Assembly (NCBI GenBank): GCA_016779935.1
Contig: JADHMQ010000007.1
Location: forward strand, 1-64,000
DNA: 64,000 bases
From: Flavobacteriales bacterium
GTDB taxonomy: Bacteria; Bacteroidota; Bacteroidia; Flavobacteriales; UBA7312
Reading direction: 5' to 3'
A program made the position numbers and the translations under genes. The notes beneath the pieces were generated by a model that saw only the letters and a program-made list of their open reading frames with translations, was not told the origin of the DNA and made no database searches. Positions within the stretch are counted from its first letter, which is position 1. The number at the start of each line of letters is the position of its first letter. Of this stretch, positions 33,970 through 42,675 are shown one piece after another.

Positions 33970-34929
33970 ATGAAAAACGTCTTAACCTTAATTTTTGCAT
34001 TTGTATTTCTTACATCTGGTGCTCAACAAAACAATATCGTTAATAGCGATGATGCAGAGGCATTCTTATCAGCCTATTTTTCACCCTTTTCAAATAGTAT
34101 AGGAGCAGGACTTAATAGCGGCTGGTACAATACTGCTAAACCTCATAAACTAGCTGGTTTTGATGTGAGCCTTACAATAAACATGATAACCCTTTCAGAT
34201 GAGCAAAAATCATTTAATCCAAATGATATTCCTAATTTTAGTAGCAGTGATAACTCTACTCCATCCATTCTTGGTGAAGGTATGGGAGCCGAAATTGATT
34301 ATACAAGCGATAATTTTTCGAGTACATTCACTATGCCTGAACAGAATATTTCTCTAACAGCTGTTCCAATACCAACCTTGAACGCAGGCATTGGACTCTT
34401 TAAAGGCACTGAAATAAATGTAAGATATATACCGGCTTATAATTACGACATTGGTTTCATAGGTGAGGGCTCTATCGAATTGTATGGCGCAGGCATTAAG
34501 CACGATATTCTACAATGGATACCGATAGTGAACAAATTACCTTTCGATTTGTCTTTTCAAGGGGCATTAACTAAGTTTAAAACCTCTTTTGAAGTCGAAA
34601 GTCAAAGCGTAAAACAAGATGTTAGCCTTAACATTGATGCAAGCACATATAATCTTATCGTATCCAAGAAATTTGCCCTCATTACGGCCTATGGAAGTAT
34701 GGGTTATAATTCCGTAAAAACCTCATTCAGTTCAAATACTAATTTTCAATTGGGAAGTACTAACGTTATCGAATTTAATGTCCCTTTGGATATGGAGTTC
34801 GAAAGTCAATCAGTATTTCAAGCAGCTGCAGGAGTTAGACTTCAATTTGCTATATTTACAGTCTATGCCAATCAAACTTTTTCAGACTACCCTATAACCT
34901 CGGCTGGTATTGGCGTAAGCTTTAGATGA
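33970..34929 (+). CDS. Predicted outer-membrane or periplasmic barrel protein (DUF6588-like)
   Basis: The 319-residue protein starts with a signal peptide ending TSGAQQ and shows barrel-like strands in its C-terminal two thirds, ending PITSAGIGVSFR. The conserved-looking parts are FLSAYFSPFSNSIGAGLNSGWYNTA near residues 33-57, and VPIPTLNAGIGLFKGTEINVRY near 140. I associate it with the uncharacterised family DUF6588 from memory only. Its stop overlaps the next start (ATGA). Nothing in the sequence shows an enzymatic role; it is probably an envelope component of the same transcription unit. Confidence 0.7.
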   Translation: MKNVLTLIFAFVFLTSGAQQNNIVNSDDAEAFLSAYFSPFSNSIGAGLNSGWYNTAKPHKLAGFDVSLTINMITLSDEQKSFNPNDIPNFSSSDNSTPSILGEGMGAEIDYTSDNFSSTFTMPEQNISLTAVPIPTLNAGIGLFKGTEINVRYIPAYNYDIGFIGEGSIELYGAGIKHDILQWIPIVNKLPFDLSFQGALTKFKTSFEVESQSVKQDVSLNIDASTYNLIVSKKFALITAYGSMGYNSVKTSFSSNTNFQLGSTNVIEFNVPLDMEFESQSVFQAAAGVRLQFAIFTVYANQTFSDYPITSAGIGVSFR

Positions 34930-35516
34930 TTCGACTAAAATTAATATTCATATTTATTTTCACTGCTAGCATTCTTTCGGCACAAAATTTTAAAGCTGGT
35001 GCTGTTGGTGGAATTAGTACCTCACAAGTTTCTGGTGATCAGTTAGGTGGTTTTAATAAAGTAGGACTAAAAATAGGTTCTTTTGTAAACCACCCTATAA
35101 ACTTAGCTACCAGAGGTGAACTAGCCATGTATTATATCGATAAAGGCAGCAATGACCTCAATAGTAATTTTCGCATAGACCTTTCATATATCGAAACATC
35201 TTGGTGTGTACAAAAATCATCAAAAGGTTTTATTTATGAGGGTGGATTACTTTTTTCTGTATTGGTAGATGGCAAAACCTATGACATTTATGGCTATGAA
35301 GACGTCACAAAAAGTGATTACTACAAATTCGATATCGGAGCAAAATTAGCAGCAGGGATAAAATTAAAACCAAGGCTATTTATGTTCTGGGAAATCACCA
35401 ATTCACTACCATTCACTCCTATTCAAGACCATCCTGGAGGAGCTACATACGGATTAAACAAAGGGAAATATAATTCCATATTAAGTTTTTCTTTCCGATA
35501 TTTGTACTCTGAATGA
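34926..35516 (+). CDS. Outer-membrane beta-barrel protein (PorT-like fold)
   Basis: The 196-residue protein has a signal peptide (MIRLKLIFIFIFTASILSAQ) followed by KAGAVGGISTSQVSGDQLGGFNK-type text and eight or so amphipathic strands ending in SILSFSFRYLYSE. This is the outer-membrane beta-barrel domain seen in PorT-like proteins across the phylum. It is too general to assign a function. The ATG overlaps the stop of the previous gene and its own stop overlaps the ubiX start, so the three are translationally coupled. Confidence 0.75.
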   Translation: MIRLKLIFIFIFTASILSAQNFKAGAVGGISTSQVSGDQLGGFNKVGLKIGSFVNHPINLATRGELAMYYIDKGSNDLNSNFRIDLSYIETSWCVQKSSKGFIYEGGLLFSVLVDGKTYDIYGYEDVTKSDYYKFDIGAKLAAGIKLKPRLFMFWEITNSLPFTPIQDHPGGATYGLNKGKYNSILSFSFRYLYSE

Positions 35517-36082
35517 GTAAGAAACAAAAAATAGTCGTTTCGGTGAGTGGTGCAAGTGGTGCCATCTATGCTAAAGTGTTGTTTGACAGACTACAACAAC
35601 TATCTGATCAAGTTGATGAGGTGGGAGTGCTTATGTCGGATAATGCTAAATATGTTTGGAAAACTGAACTTGGAAATACAGATTATAAGGATTTGCCTTT
35701 CAAATTTTATTCTCCACAAGATTTTACTGCTCCTTTTGCATCGGGTTCTGCACGCTTTGAAACAATGATTATTTGTCCATGCTCTATGGGTACTTTAGGA
35801 CGAATAGCGCAAGGCATTTCTAACGACCTAACGACTAGATCGGCTGATGTTATATTAAAAGAGAGAAGAAAACTAATTTTAGTTGCACGAGATTCCCCTT
35901 TGAATCTTATTCATATCAATAATATGAAGACTATTACTGAAGCGGGTGGTATAATTTGTCCAGCTACACCTTCTTTTTATAGCAATCCTACCACATTTGA
36001 AGAGCTTGCCTCGACCGTAGTGGATAGAGTAATTTCATTAAGTAGTTTAGAATTAGACTCTTATCAGTGGGGCAATAAATAG
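35513..36082 (+). CDS. ubiX: Flavin prenyltransferase UbiX
   Basis: The 189-residue flavoprotein makes prenylated FMN, the cofactor of UbiD-type decarboxylases used in quinone synthesis. Canonical segments are VVSVSGASGAIYAKVL at the N terminus (FMN binding), IICPCSMGTLGRIAQGISNDL (about residues 87-107), RKLILVARDSPLNLIHINNM (about 121-140) and ICPATPSFYSNP. The length is normal. It closes the plus-strand operon with a 4-base overlap to the barrel gene. Nothing ties it functionally to the upstream envelope genes, so this is likely a neighbourhood of convenience. Confidence 0.95.
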   Translation: MSKKQKIVVSVSGASGAIYAKVLFDRLQQLSDQVDEVGVLMSDNAKYVWKTELGNTDYKDLPFKFYSPQDFTAPFASGSARFETMIICPCSMGTLGRIAQGISNDLTTRSADVILKERRKLILVARDSPLNLIHINNMKTITEAGGIICPATPSFYSNPTTFEELASTVVDRVISLSSLELDSYQWGNK

Positions 36083-36117
36083 AGTCTTCTCTACGTTTTG
36101 GTAAAAACAATATTATT

Positions 36118-36303
36118 ATGCTCAAGTTTTGCCAAACTATCCTTCAAAAAGTTTCTTTTGACAAACAGTTATTTAAAAAAGAACTAAGAAAATCTGCTGG
36201 TCTTCTTAACAAGCACGAGCTTCTATTATTGAAAATCTGGTGTCTGACAACTTTTTCTAACTACAAAAGTGTAATTATTGAGGTTTTTGAAAGTACTATT
36301 TAA
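36118..36303 (+). CDS. Small conserved-looking protein of 61 residues
   Basis: The frame encodes a basic 61-residue protein starting [20 protein letters not shown] and ending [11 protein letters not shown]. It has no signal peptide and is predicted mostly helical, with a WCLTTF motif near residue 40. It starts 35 bases after ubiX, is on the same strand, and overlaps the end of queG (convergent) by 8 bases. I have a vague memory of similar short proteins in other Bacteroidota, which supports it being real. The function is unknown. Confidence 0.6.
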   Translation: MLKFCQTILQKVSFDKQLFKKELRKSAGLLNKHELLLLKIWCLTTFSNYKSVIIEVFESTI

Positions 36304-37219
36304 GAAAGTCTAAATTTCTCTTCAAACCAGAAAATTTTGTTCGTTTTACAGCCGATTTTTTAAATACTTTATTGAAGGTAAGCTCATTCATTTCATTCCA
36401 ATCGTCTTTTGTCATATCCAATAAATCTGGATGAGGTCTAAAACGTTCTTCGTTATGCTGAATGGAAAATCTATTCCAAGGGCAAACGTCTTGGCACACA
36501 TCACAACCAAACATCCAATCGTCCATTTTACCTTTCATTTCATTTGGAATAGACTCTTTTAACTCTATAGTGAAATAGGAAATACACTTGCTTCCATCAA
36601 TCTGGTAAGGTGCAATAATGGCTTGTGTTGGACAAGCATCAATGCAAGCGGTACATGTGCCACAATGGTCTAGTACAGCATTATCTGGCTCTAACTCTAA
36701 ATCAATGATCAACTCTGCAATAAAGAAAAAAGAACCTTTTGTCTTGTTTATGATATTGGTGTTTTTACCCATCCAACCTAAGCCCCCTTTTACTGCCCAT
36801 GCTTTATCCATTACGGGGGCGCTATCGACAAATACACGTCCATTGACCTCTCCTATTTCATCTTGAATAAAAGCAAGTAAGCTCTTTAGTTTATCTTTTA
36901 TTACAAAATGATAATCTTCTCCATAGGCATATTTAGATAGCTTTGGTGCGTCTGGATTTTGAGGCTCATCGGTGTAGTAATTTAGTAATAGTGAAACCAC
37001 TGTTTTGGCATTGTCAACCAATAGTCTGGGGTCTAATCTTATATCAAAATGATTCGCCATATAAGACATCTCACCGTGATAATTATCATTTAGCCATTTT
37101 TCTAAACGAGGGGCTTCTTCTTCTAAAAAGTCTGCTTTGGAAAAGCCACAATATGAAAAGCCCAAGCGAAGTGCTTCCTCAGAAATTATCTTTTTGTACG
37201 ATTTATTCGAAGAGTCCAC
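36296..37219 (-). CDS. queG: Epoxyqueuosine reductase QueG
   Basis: The 307-residue cobalamin-dependent iron-sulfur enzyme carries out the last step of queuosine synthesis in tRNA. The two ferredoxin-like cysteine clusters are [16 protein letters not shown] (about residues 186-201) and [11 protein letters not shown] (about 239-249). [21 protein letters not shown] (about residues 127-147) contains the catalytic-aspartate region. It lacks the C-terminal HEAT-like repeats of longer QueG proteins, as in many Bacteroidota. It overlaps ruvB by 17 bases and so is its operon partner. Confidence 0.94.
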   Translation of the reverse strand: MDSSNKSYKKIISEEALRLGFSYCGFSKADFLEEEAPRLEKWLNDNYHGEMSYMANHFDIRLDPRLLVDNAKTVVSLLLNYYTDEPQNPDAPKLSKYAYGEDYHFVIKDKLKSLLAFIQDEIGEVNGRVFVDSAPVMDKAWAVKGGLGWMGKNTNIINKTKGSFFFIAELIIDLELEPDNAVLDHCGTCTACIDACPTQAIIAPYQIDGSKCISYFTIELKESIPNEMKGKMDDWMFGCDVCQDVCPWNRFSIQHNEERFRPHPDLLDMTKDDWNEMNELTFNKVFKKSAVKRTKFSGLKRNLDFLK

Positions 37220-38228
37220 CGATTTGTGAAGATGGATTTAAACCTAAGTGTTGATACGCTTTTTCGGTAGCTTGTCTACCTCTTGGGGTACGCATAAGAT
37301 AGCCTTCTTGAATTAGGAAAGGCTCATACACTTCTTCAATAGTACCGCTTTGTTCTCCAACTGCCGTAGCAATAGTAGTTAATCCAACTGGGCCTCCTTT
37401 AAACTTATCAATTATTGCTAATAGAATACGGTTATCCATTTCGTCGAGTCCATGAGCATCTACATTTAGGGCGTCTAAGGCAATATGAGTGATGTCAAGA
37501 GTTATGGTTCCGTCTCCTTTGACTTGAGCAAAATCTCTGACTCGACGCAACAAGGCGTTAGCAATACGTGGCGTTCCTCTGCTTCGCCCTGCAATTTCAT
37601 CAGCTGCGGATTTTGAAATGGAAATATCTAAAATACTAGACGAACGATTAACGATGTCTGAAAGTGTTTCAATTTTATAATACTCTAATCGTGAGTTGAT
37701 TCCGAATCGCGCTCTTAGAGGAGCCGTAAGCAAGCCTGAGCGTGTGGTAGCGCCGATTAATGTAAAGGGATTGAGCTCTATTTGAACGGCTCTGGCATTT
37801 GGCCCTGACTCAATCATAATATCAATCTTGAAATCTTCCATAGCGGAATATAAATACTCTTCTACAATTGGACTCAAACGGTGTATTTCGTCAATGAATA
37901 AAATATCCCCTTCTTCGAGATTAGTCAATAAACCTGCAAGGTCACCTGGTTTGTCTAGTACAGGCCCAGAACTGATTTTAATTCCTACACCCATCTCATT
38001 GGCAATAATATTTGAGAGGGTAGTCTTTCCTAATCCTGGAGGACCATGTAATAAAACGTGGTCAAGTGCTTCGCCTCTCATTTTTGCAGCACTAACAAAG
38101 ACTTTTAGGTTTTCAACTACTTTGGGTTGACCACTAAAATCATAAAACTGCTTGGGACGTAATGCCTTGTCAAGTTCTAAATCTACCTTAGAAAGGGATT
38201 CTCTTTCCGGATTTAAATTATCGTTCAT
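37203..38228 (-). CDS. ruvB: Holliday junction branch migration ATPase RuvB
   Basis: The 341-residue AAA+ motor drives branch migration with RuvA. The Walker A motif is [15 protein letters not shown] (about residues 59-73), Walker B with the RuvB-specific extension is [12 protein letters not shown] (about 109-120), and sensor 1 is [20 protein letters not shown]. The C-terminal winged-helix DNA-binding part contains [23 protein letters not shown]. Length and all motifs are normal. It is the first gene of ruvB-queG. Its -7 element sits only 6 bases from the ATG. Confidence 0.97.
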   Translation of the reverse strand: MNDNLNPERESLSKVDLELDKALRPKQFYDFSGQPKVVENLKVFVSAAKMRGEALDHVLLHGPPGLGKTTLSNIIANEMGVGIKISSGPVLDKPGDLAGLLTNLEEGDILFIDEIHRLSPIVEEYLYSAMEDFKIDIMIESGPNARAVQIELNPFTLIGATTRSGLLTAPLRARFGINSRLEYYKIETLSDIVNRSSSILDISISKSAADEIAGRSRGTPRIANALLRRVRDFAQVKGDGTITLDITHIALDALNVDAHGLDEMDNRILLAIIDKFKGGPVGLTTIATAVGEQSGTIEEVYEPFLIQEGYLMRTPRGRQATEKAYQHLGLNPSSQIGGLFE

Positions 38229-38234
38229 TTAGAA

Positions 38235-38242
38235 CAAAGATA
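38235..38242 (-). promoter_or_regulatory. -7 promoter element for ruvB-queG
   Basis: Minus-strand TATCTTTG fits TAnnTTTG exactly and is followed by 6 bases and then the ruvB ATG, so the mRNA should be leaderless or nearly so. A TTTG lies 14 bases upstream (38260-38257), closer than the usual 19. Confidence 0.45.
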
Positions 38243-38270
38243 AACTAAAATAGAAGCAAACGAAATAGCT

Positions 38271-39065
38271 TTAGACAGCTATTATTTCCACCTCTACTCG
38301 CCTATCATACTTAGGGCCTTTGCCAAGAGGGAATTGACCTTCAAAACCAATGTATGATAACCTAGACTCATCAATGCCTTTGAAGAGTAGGTAATCAAAA
38401 ATGCGTTTGGCTCTACGGGCCGATAGAGTCATTTCATTTGTTGACATTTCTTTAAAGGTAAAATCAGCATCATAAATATGCCCTTGAATTTGAATTATCA
38501 AATTAGGGTTCTTTATCAACTCATTATACAAGGTTTTGAGAGTAGGCATAGACTCTTCAAGTAAGATATCCTCGCCACCTTTAAAAAGAATACCGTTTAG
38601 AATAAATTTGTCGCCTTTTTGAATTGTAGCTGAAGCAGAGCCTTTGTATTCTTCAATATTGAAAACAATATCAATACGCCTGTACTTTGCCAAAAGGGAA
38701 TTTATTTGCTCAGTATCCATAGATTGCCAATCTAGCTTATGACACCAATTAATCTGTTTTAGTTCTTGCTTATCAAATACTTGTTTTAATTTTTTCTTGA
38801 TATAGTTAGAGCGTTTTTTAGATAAGTTCAATACTATGCTTTCATGTTCAATATCGTCACAGTACCCCAACACCTCTATTTTAATGACCTTGTTTTCTTT
38901 GGACACGTTTTGGATATAGCTTTCAAACTTCTTAAACTCCTCAGCACTCAAAATACTTTGATTAATATCAAAATAAACCGAATGGCTGAAGGAATTTAAG
39001 GCTTGAATTTCTAAACCAAAAAGAAGTAAAAAAATAAATGTCCAAATTTTAATTTTCATAGGCAC
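38271..39065 (-). CDS. OmpA-family protein with two OmpA-like segments
   Basis: The 264-residue protein has a signal peptide (from M3, KIKIWTFIFLLLFGLEIQA). It then has two successive OmpA-like peptidoglycan-binding segments: an N-terminal one (about residues 28-135, with SVYFDINQSILSAEEFKKFE and KKRSNYIKKKL) and a C-terminal one (about 150-264, with IQIQGHIYDADF, LSARRAKRIFDYLLFKGID and KYDRRVEVEI). The usual N-terminal barrel is missing, so it is probably a periplasmic protein that holds the cell wall. The first segment is the less conserved. It stands alone on the minus strand, with a 171-base AT-rich gap upstream (39066-39236) in which I see no clear promoter. The start may be 39065 or 39059. 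Confidence 0.83.
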   Translation of the reverse strand: MPMKIKIWTFIFLLLFGLEIQALNSFSHSVYFDINQSILSAEEFKKFESYIQNVSKENKVIKIEVLGYCDDIEHESIVLNLSKKRSNYIKKKLKQVFDKQELKQINWCHKLDWQSMDTEQINSLLAKYRRIDIVFNIEEYKGSASATIQKGDKFILNGILFKGGEDILLEESMPTLKTLYNELIKNPNLIIQIQGHIYDADFTFKEMSTNEMTLSARRAKRIFDYLLFKGIDESRLSYIGFEGQFPLGKGPKYDRRVEVEIIAV

Positions 39066-39236
39066 ACAAGTTTTATAAAGAAGGGTTAGTGTGCTTGATT
39101 GTACGAAAATTAATAACTGTAGGTTACATCAAAATGATTCCAAGAATGATTATATCTCTGTTTAAATTACTTTAGAGGCTATAGTTGTTGACAAAATTTG
39201 AAACAAAAAAAGATTTTTTTTTATGACTATTTAATT

Positions 39237-39773
39237 TTAATCGATGAATTTTTCAATCTTACTAGACTTAAAATCTTCAAGAGACTTATTCCAACTATCT
39301 ATATGTTCACCTTTATCTTTTTTCTTAACTAAGTCTTGAAGTAATTGAAGGTATTTTATGTAAATTTCATTAATGAATAACCTGTGATTTATAATTTGAA
39401 CTTCAAAAAATGGTGGTCTCAATGGTGAATATTCTTCTATAATTTTAAAATAGTAACGATTATCTTTGATATAAAACCATAATGAAGGCTCAAGACTTTC
39501 TGCATTATACCTTAAAAGTGTGTGCTTTGAACCTTTAACAATACGCTCTAACCACTTTCTCAATTAATTAGACCAATAATGAATTTCATAACCAGCAAAA
39601 TAAGTTTCAAAAGTTTCAGAATTTGAATTATTGGTTAGTTTAAAATAGATATCATGAAATTCATCAAAATAAAAATCAATACTAAAATTGGATTCTTTAG
39701 AAACATTGAGTTGTTTTTTCATAATAAAAGGTCTTCTGTAAGGATTAATTACATCATGATATAAAAACCCCAT
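39237..39773 (-). pseudogene. Small hypothetical gene split by an in-frame TAA (immunity-protein-like)
   Basis: A frame starting at 39773 reads 69 codons to a TAA at 39566-39564. The same frame continues at once for another 108 codons (from TTG at 39563) to a stop at 39237. The two halves read as one domain of about 177 residues: DFYFDEFHDIYFKLTN, then FETYFAGYEIHYWSN, [stop], LRKWLERIVKGSKHTLLRY and LWFYIKDNRYYFKI. That pattern resembles small immunity-like or DUF proteins in which a strand is followed by an L-x-x-W/L helix, but I cannot name a family. M18 (MKKQLNVS) is a likelier start than M1. The stop could be a real nonsense mutation, a sequencing error or readthrough. It sits just downstream of the oxidase operon. 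Confidence 0.6.
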
Positions 39774-39816
39774 CTTTCAATGAGGCTTCCTTATTAAATA
39801 TGTTTTAAGAAAACGG

Positions 39817-41580
39817 CTAATGTTCTTCTTCACCCTCTTTGAGCGGCACTATTTGAGATACAAAATCTTCATCAGCACCTGGCTTACTGTAGTCGTATGC
39901 CCAACGGTGAACGCTAGGTATTTCACCTGGCCAGTTACCGTGTATTCTGTCGTGTGTAGGTGTTGTCCATTCTAATGTATTCGAACGCCATGGGTTTTGT
40001 GGAGCGTCTTTTCCTCTGTAAATACTGTAGAAGAAATTGAAGAAGAAGAATACCTGAGCAACTGCTCCTAAAATAGCAAAGACCGTTATCAACTCATTGA
40101 TTTCTACTAATCCGTCAAACATTGGGAAAGCAGTGTTAGAGTAATATCGTCTTGGTACACCTGCCAAGCCTACAAAATGCATGGGGTAGAACACACCATA
40201 GGCAGAAATGAAGGTTAGCCAAAAGTGAACATAACCAAGGTTTTTATTCATCATCTTACCATACATTTTTGGGAACCAATGATATACTCCAGCAAACATC
40301 CCGAAGATAGCAGACAGTCCCATTACAATATGGAAGTGAGCCACTACAAAGTAAGTATCATGTACATTTATATCTAATGCACTATCTCCTAAGATAAGCC
40401 CTGTTAGTCCACCAGAAATAAAGGTAGAAACCAAACCTATTGAGAATAGCATTGCAGGAGTAAATTGTATGTTTCCTTTCCAAAGAGTAGTAAGGTAGTT
40501 AAACACCTTTACTGCCGAAGGAATAGCAATTAATAAAGTTGTGAATGTAAATACAGAACCTAAAAATGGGTTCATTCCTGTCATAAACATATGGTGACCC
40601 CATACTATAAAGGATAGGAAACCGATAGCTAAGATAGAGCCAACCATCGCTCTATAACCAAATATAGGCTTACGAGAACTGGTAGATACTACCTCTGACG
40701 TAATACCTAGTGCAGGTAGTAATACAATATATACCTCAGGGTGTCCTAAAAACCAGAATAAGTGTTGGAACAATACCGGAGAACCGCCCGTTTGTGTCAA
40801 CATTTCACCTTGAATCATGATGTCTGATAGGTAAAAGGCTGTACCAAACCCTCTATCGAAAATCAACAATAAAGCTGCTGATAATAATACTGGGAAAGAT
40901 AACACACCTAAAATTGCCGTTACTAAAAACGCCCACATTGTTAGAGGGAGTCTAGTCATTGACATTCCTTTAGTTCTCAAGTTCAGTATAGTTACAATAT
41001 AGTTTAGTCCACCTAATAATGCTGAAACAATAAATAAAGACATACTCACTAACCAAAGCGTCATTCCTAAACCAGAGCCAGGCATGGCTTGTGGCAAGGC
41101 ACTCAATGGCGGATAAATAGTCCAACCAGCAGCTGCGGGTCCAGAGGTCACAAATAAGGATATAACCATAACTACTGAAGATACAAAGAAGAACCAATAG
41201 GATAACATATTCAGGAATCCTGATGCCATATCTCTTGCTCCAATTTGCAGTGGAATAAGTAGGTTAAAAAATGTACCACTAAGTCCGCCAGTCAATACAA
41301 AGAACACCATGATTGTTCCGTGAATGGTTACTAATGCTAAATAGATATTTGGATCCATTACCCCATCAGGAGCCCACTTACCTAAAAATGTTTCAAGTAT
41401 AGGGTAGCCTTCTGCGGGCCATGCCAATTGCATTCTGAAAAATACAGACATTAAAATCGCAATGACACCCATTACCATCGCCGTAATAAGAAATTGCTTA
41501 GCAATCATCTTATGGTCAGTACTAAAAACGTACTTGGAAATGAATGTTTCTTCGTGGTGGTGTTCGTGATTATCTGACAT
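39817..41580 (-). CDS. coxA: Cytochrome c oxidase subunit I (aa3-type)
   Basis: The 587-residue protein is the catalytic heme-copper subunit with about twelve helices. The HPEVY motif (in FWFLGHPEVYIVLLPALG) provides the CuB histidine, the histidine-tyrosine crosslink and the D-channel glutamate. GHHMFMTGMNPF holds the other CuB histidines, and HDTYFVVAHFHIVMG contains the heme ligands. The protein reduces oxygen to water and pumps protons. It is the last gene of the act-cox operon, 24 bases after coxB. Subunits III and IV lie at 802-2629, so the oxidase is encoded at two sites in this window. Confidence 0.97.
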   Translation of the reverse strand: MSDNHEHHHEETFISKYVFSTDHKMIAKQFLITAMVMGVIAILMSVFFRMQLAWPAEGYPILETFLGKWAPDGVMDPNIYLALVTIHGTIMVFFVLTGGLSGTFFNLLIPLQIGARDMASGFLNMLSYWFFFVSSVVMVISLFVTSGPAAAGWTIYPPLSALPQAMPGSGLGMTLWLVSMSLFIVSALLGGLNYIVTILNLRTKGMSMTRLPLTMWAFLVTAILGVLSFPVLLSAALLLIFDRGFGTAFYLSDIMIQGEMLTQTGGSPVLFQHLFWFLGHPEVYIVLLPALGITSEVVSTSSRKPIFGYRAMVGSILAIGFLSFIVWGHHMFMTGMNPFLGSVFTFTTLLIAIPSAVKVFNYLTTLWKGNIQFTPAMLFSIGLVSTFISGGLTGLILGDSALDINVHDTYFVVAHFHIVMGLSAIFGMFAGVYHWFPKMYGKMMNKNLGYVHFWLTFISAYGVFYPMHFVGLAGVPRRYYSNTAFPMFDGLVEINELITVFAILGAVAQVFFFFNFFYSIYRGKDAPQNPWRSNTLEWTTPTHDRIHGNWPGEIPSVHRWAYDYSKPGADEDFVSQIVPLKEGEEEH

Positions 41581-41604
41581 AATTATTCTTCTTAATCTAT
41601 ATTT

Positions 41605-42636
41605 TTAGTTTGAACTTACTAGAGTCTTGAAAGTCTCTTGTTCCTTAAGCCAAGCATCATATTCTTCTTGGGTTTCAACAATTACTTTAATCTGCATATT
41701 GTAGTGGGCAGAACCACAAATTTTATTGCAAAGTAGAACATAATCAAATTCAACAGGAGAATCGCCTCGTTTTGCTCTTGCATCGTTAATATTTTCCATA
41801 CGCTCAATCATCTCAGGATCTTCCCTCATTTCTTTGGTTGTCTTGGTTGGCGTAAACGCAAATTGAGTATTCATACCTGGGACACAGTTCATCTGTACAT
41901 TAAAATGAGGAAGGTATGCTGAATGAATCACATCTTGAGACCTAAACTTCATCAGCACTTGCTGATTAACAGGAAGGTGAATCTCTCTAACAACTTTATC
42001 ATCAAATGAGGTTGAGTCGTTAATGTCAACACCCAAAGTGTTAACCCCACCAATCAAGGTATAATGAGCTCTACCTAACTGATTATCATCTCCAGCATAT
42101 CGAGCTGTCCAGTTAAATTGTTGAGCATATACCTCTACAATTTTTGCGTTAGTAGTATCAGGCACCATAGTATTGTTCCAAGTGCTTAATCCAAACAATA
42201 TTAAACCTGTTAAAACAAAAGCTGGAACAGATGTCCATAGTAACTCTAATTTATTATTGTGGGTTTGGAAAAGAGCTGTATTTCCTTCTCTACCTCTGTA
42301 TTTATATGTAAATACAAATAATAAAGTTTGTGTGATGAAAAAGGTAACAAGAATTAGAACCATAGTGGTATCCCACAATAGTTTTATCCCTTCACCGTGT
42401 ACACTTACAGGGTCAGGTAGTATTAAATGTCCCCATAACTTGAAAGAATAGGCAACAAAGGCCGTAAATCCTAAACCTACTATCAACATTGCAAGTGCAT
42501 TGTAGCGGTTATCTTGATCAGTAATTATCTTGTCTTGTGGACCTTTTAACTTTGTAGCCAACTCGATTATTCGAACAACTTGTACTAGTCCAATTACTGT
42601 TAGGGTTATGATTAAAAAGCTTAAAAAAGTAGTCAT
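41605..42636 (-). CDS. coxB: Cytochrome c oxidase subunit II
   Basis: The 343-residue protein has an N-terminal hydrophobic segment, two further helices (about residues 45-65 and 90-112) and a periplasmic cupredoxin domain. The CuA site is complete: a histidine in DVIHSAYLPHFN, then CNKICGSAHYNM supplying two cysteines, a histidine and a methionine. It receives electrons for subunit I. No fused cytochrome c domain is present, unlike caa3 enzymes. The electron donor must therefore be a separate heme protein, most likely a domain of ACIII encoded next to it. An extra hydrophilic loop lies between the copper-binding histidine and the C-C-H-M motif. Confidence 0.95.
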   Translation of the reverse strand: MTTFLSFLIITLTVIGLVQVVRIIELATKLKGPQDKIITDQDNRYNALAMLIVGLGFTAFVAYSFKLWGHLILPDPVSVHGEGIKLLWDTTMVLILVTFFITQTLLFVFTYKYRGREGNTALFQTHNNKLELLWTSVPAFVLTGLILFGLSTWNNTMVPDTTNAKIVEVYAQQFNWTARYAGDDNQLGRAHYTLIGGVNTLGVDINDSTSFDDKVVREIHLPVNQQVLMKFRSQDVIHSAYLPHFNVQMNCVPGMNTQFAFTPTKTTKEMREDPEMIERMENINDARAKRGDSPVEFDYVLLCNKICGSAHYNMQIKVIVETQEEYDAWLKEQETFKTLVSSN

Positions 42637-42675
42637 TTTCGCTTATTTGTTTTTTTGTTATCTAATAATATATAT

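Noticed and set aside
39237-39563. 108-codon frame starting with TTG as a separate gene
   Set aside because: It starts at the codon right after an in-frame TAA, and its sequence continues the domain of the 69-codon frame, so I treat both as one broken gene.
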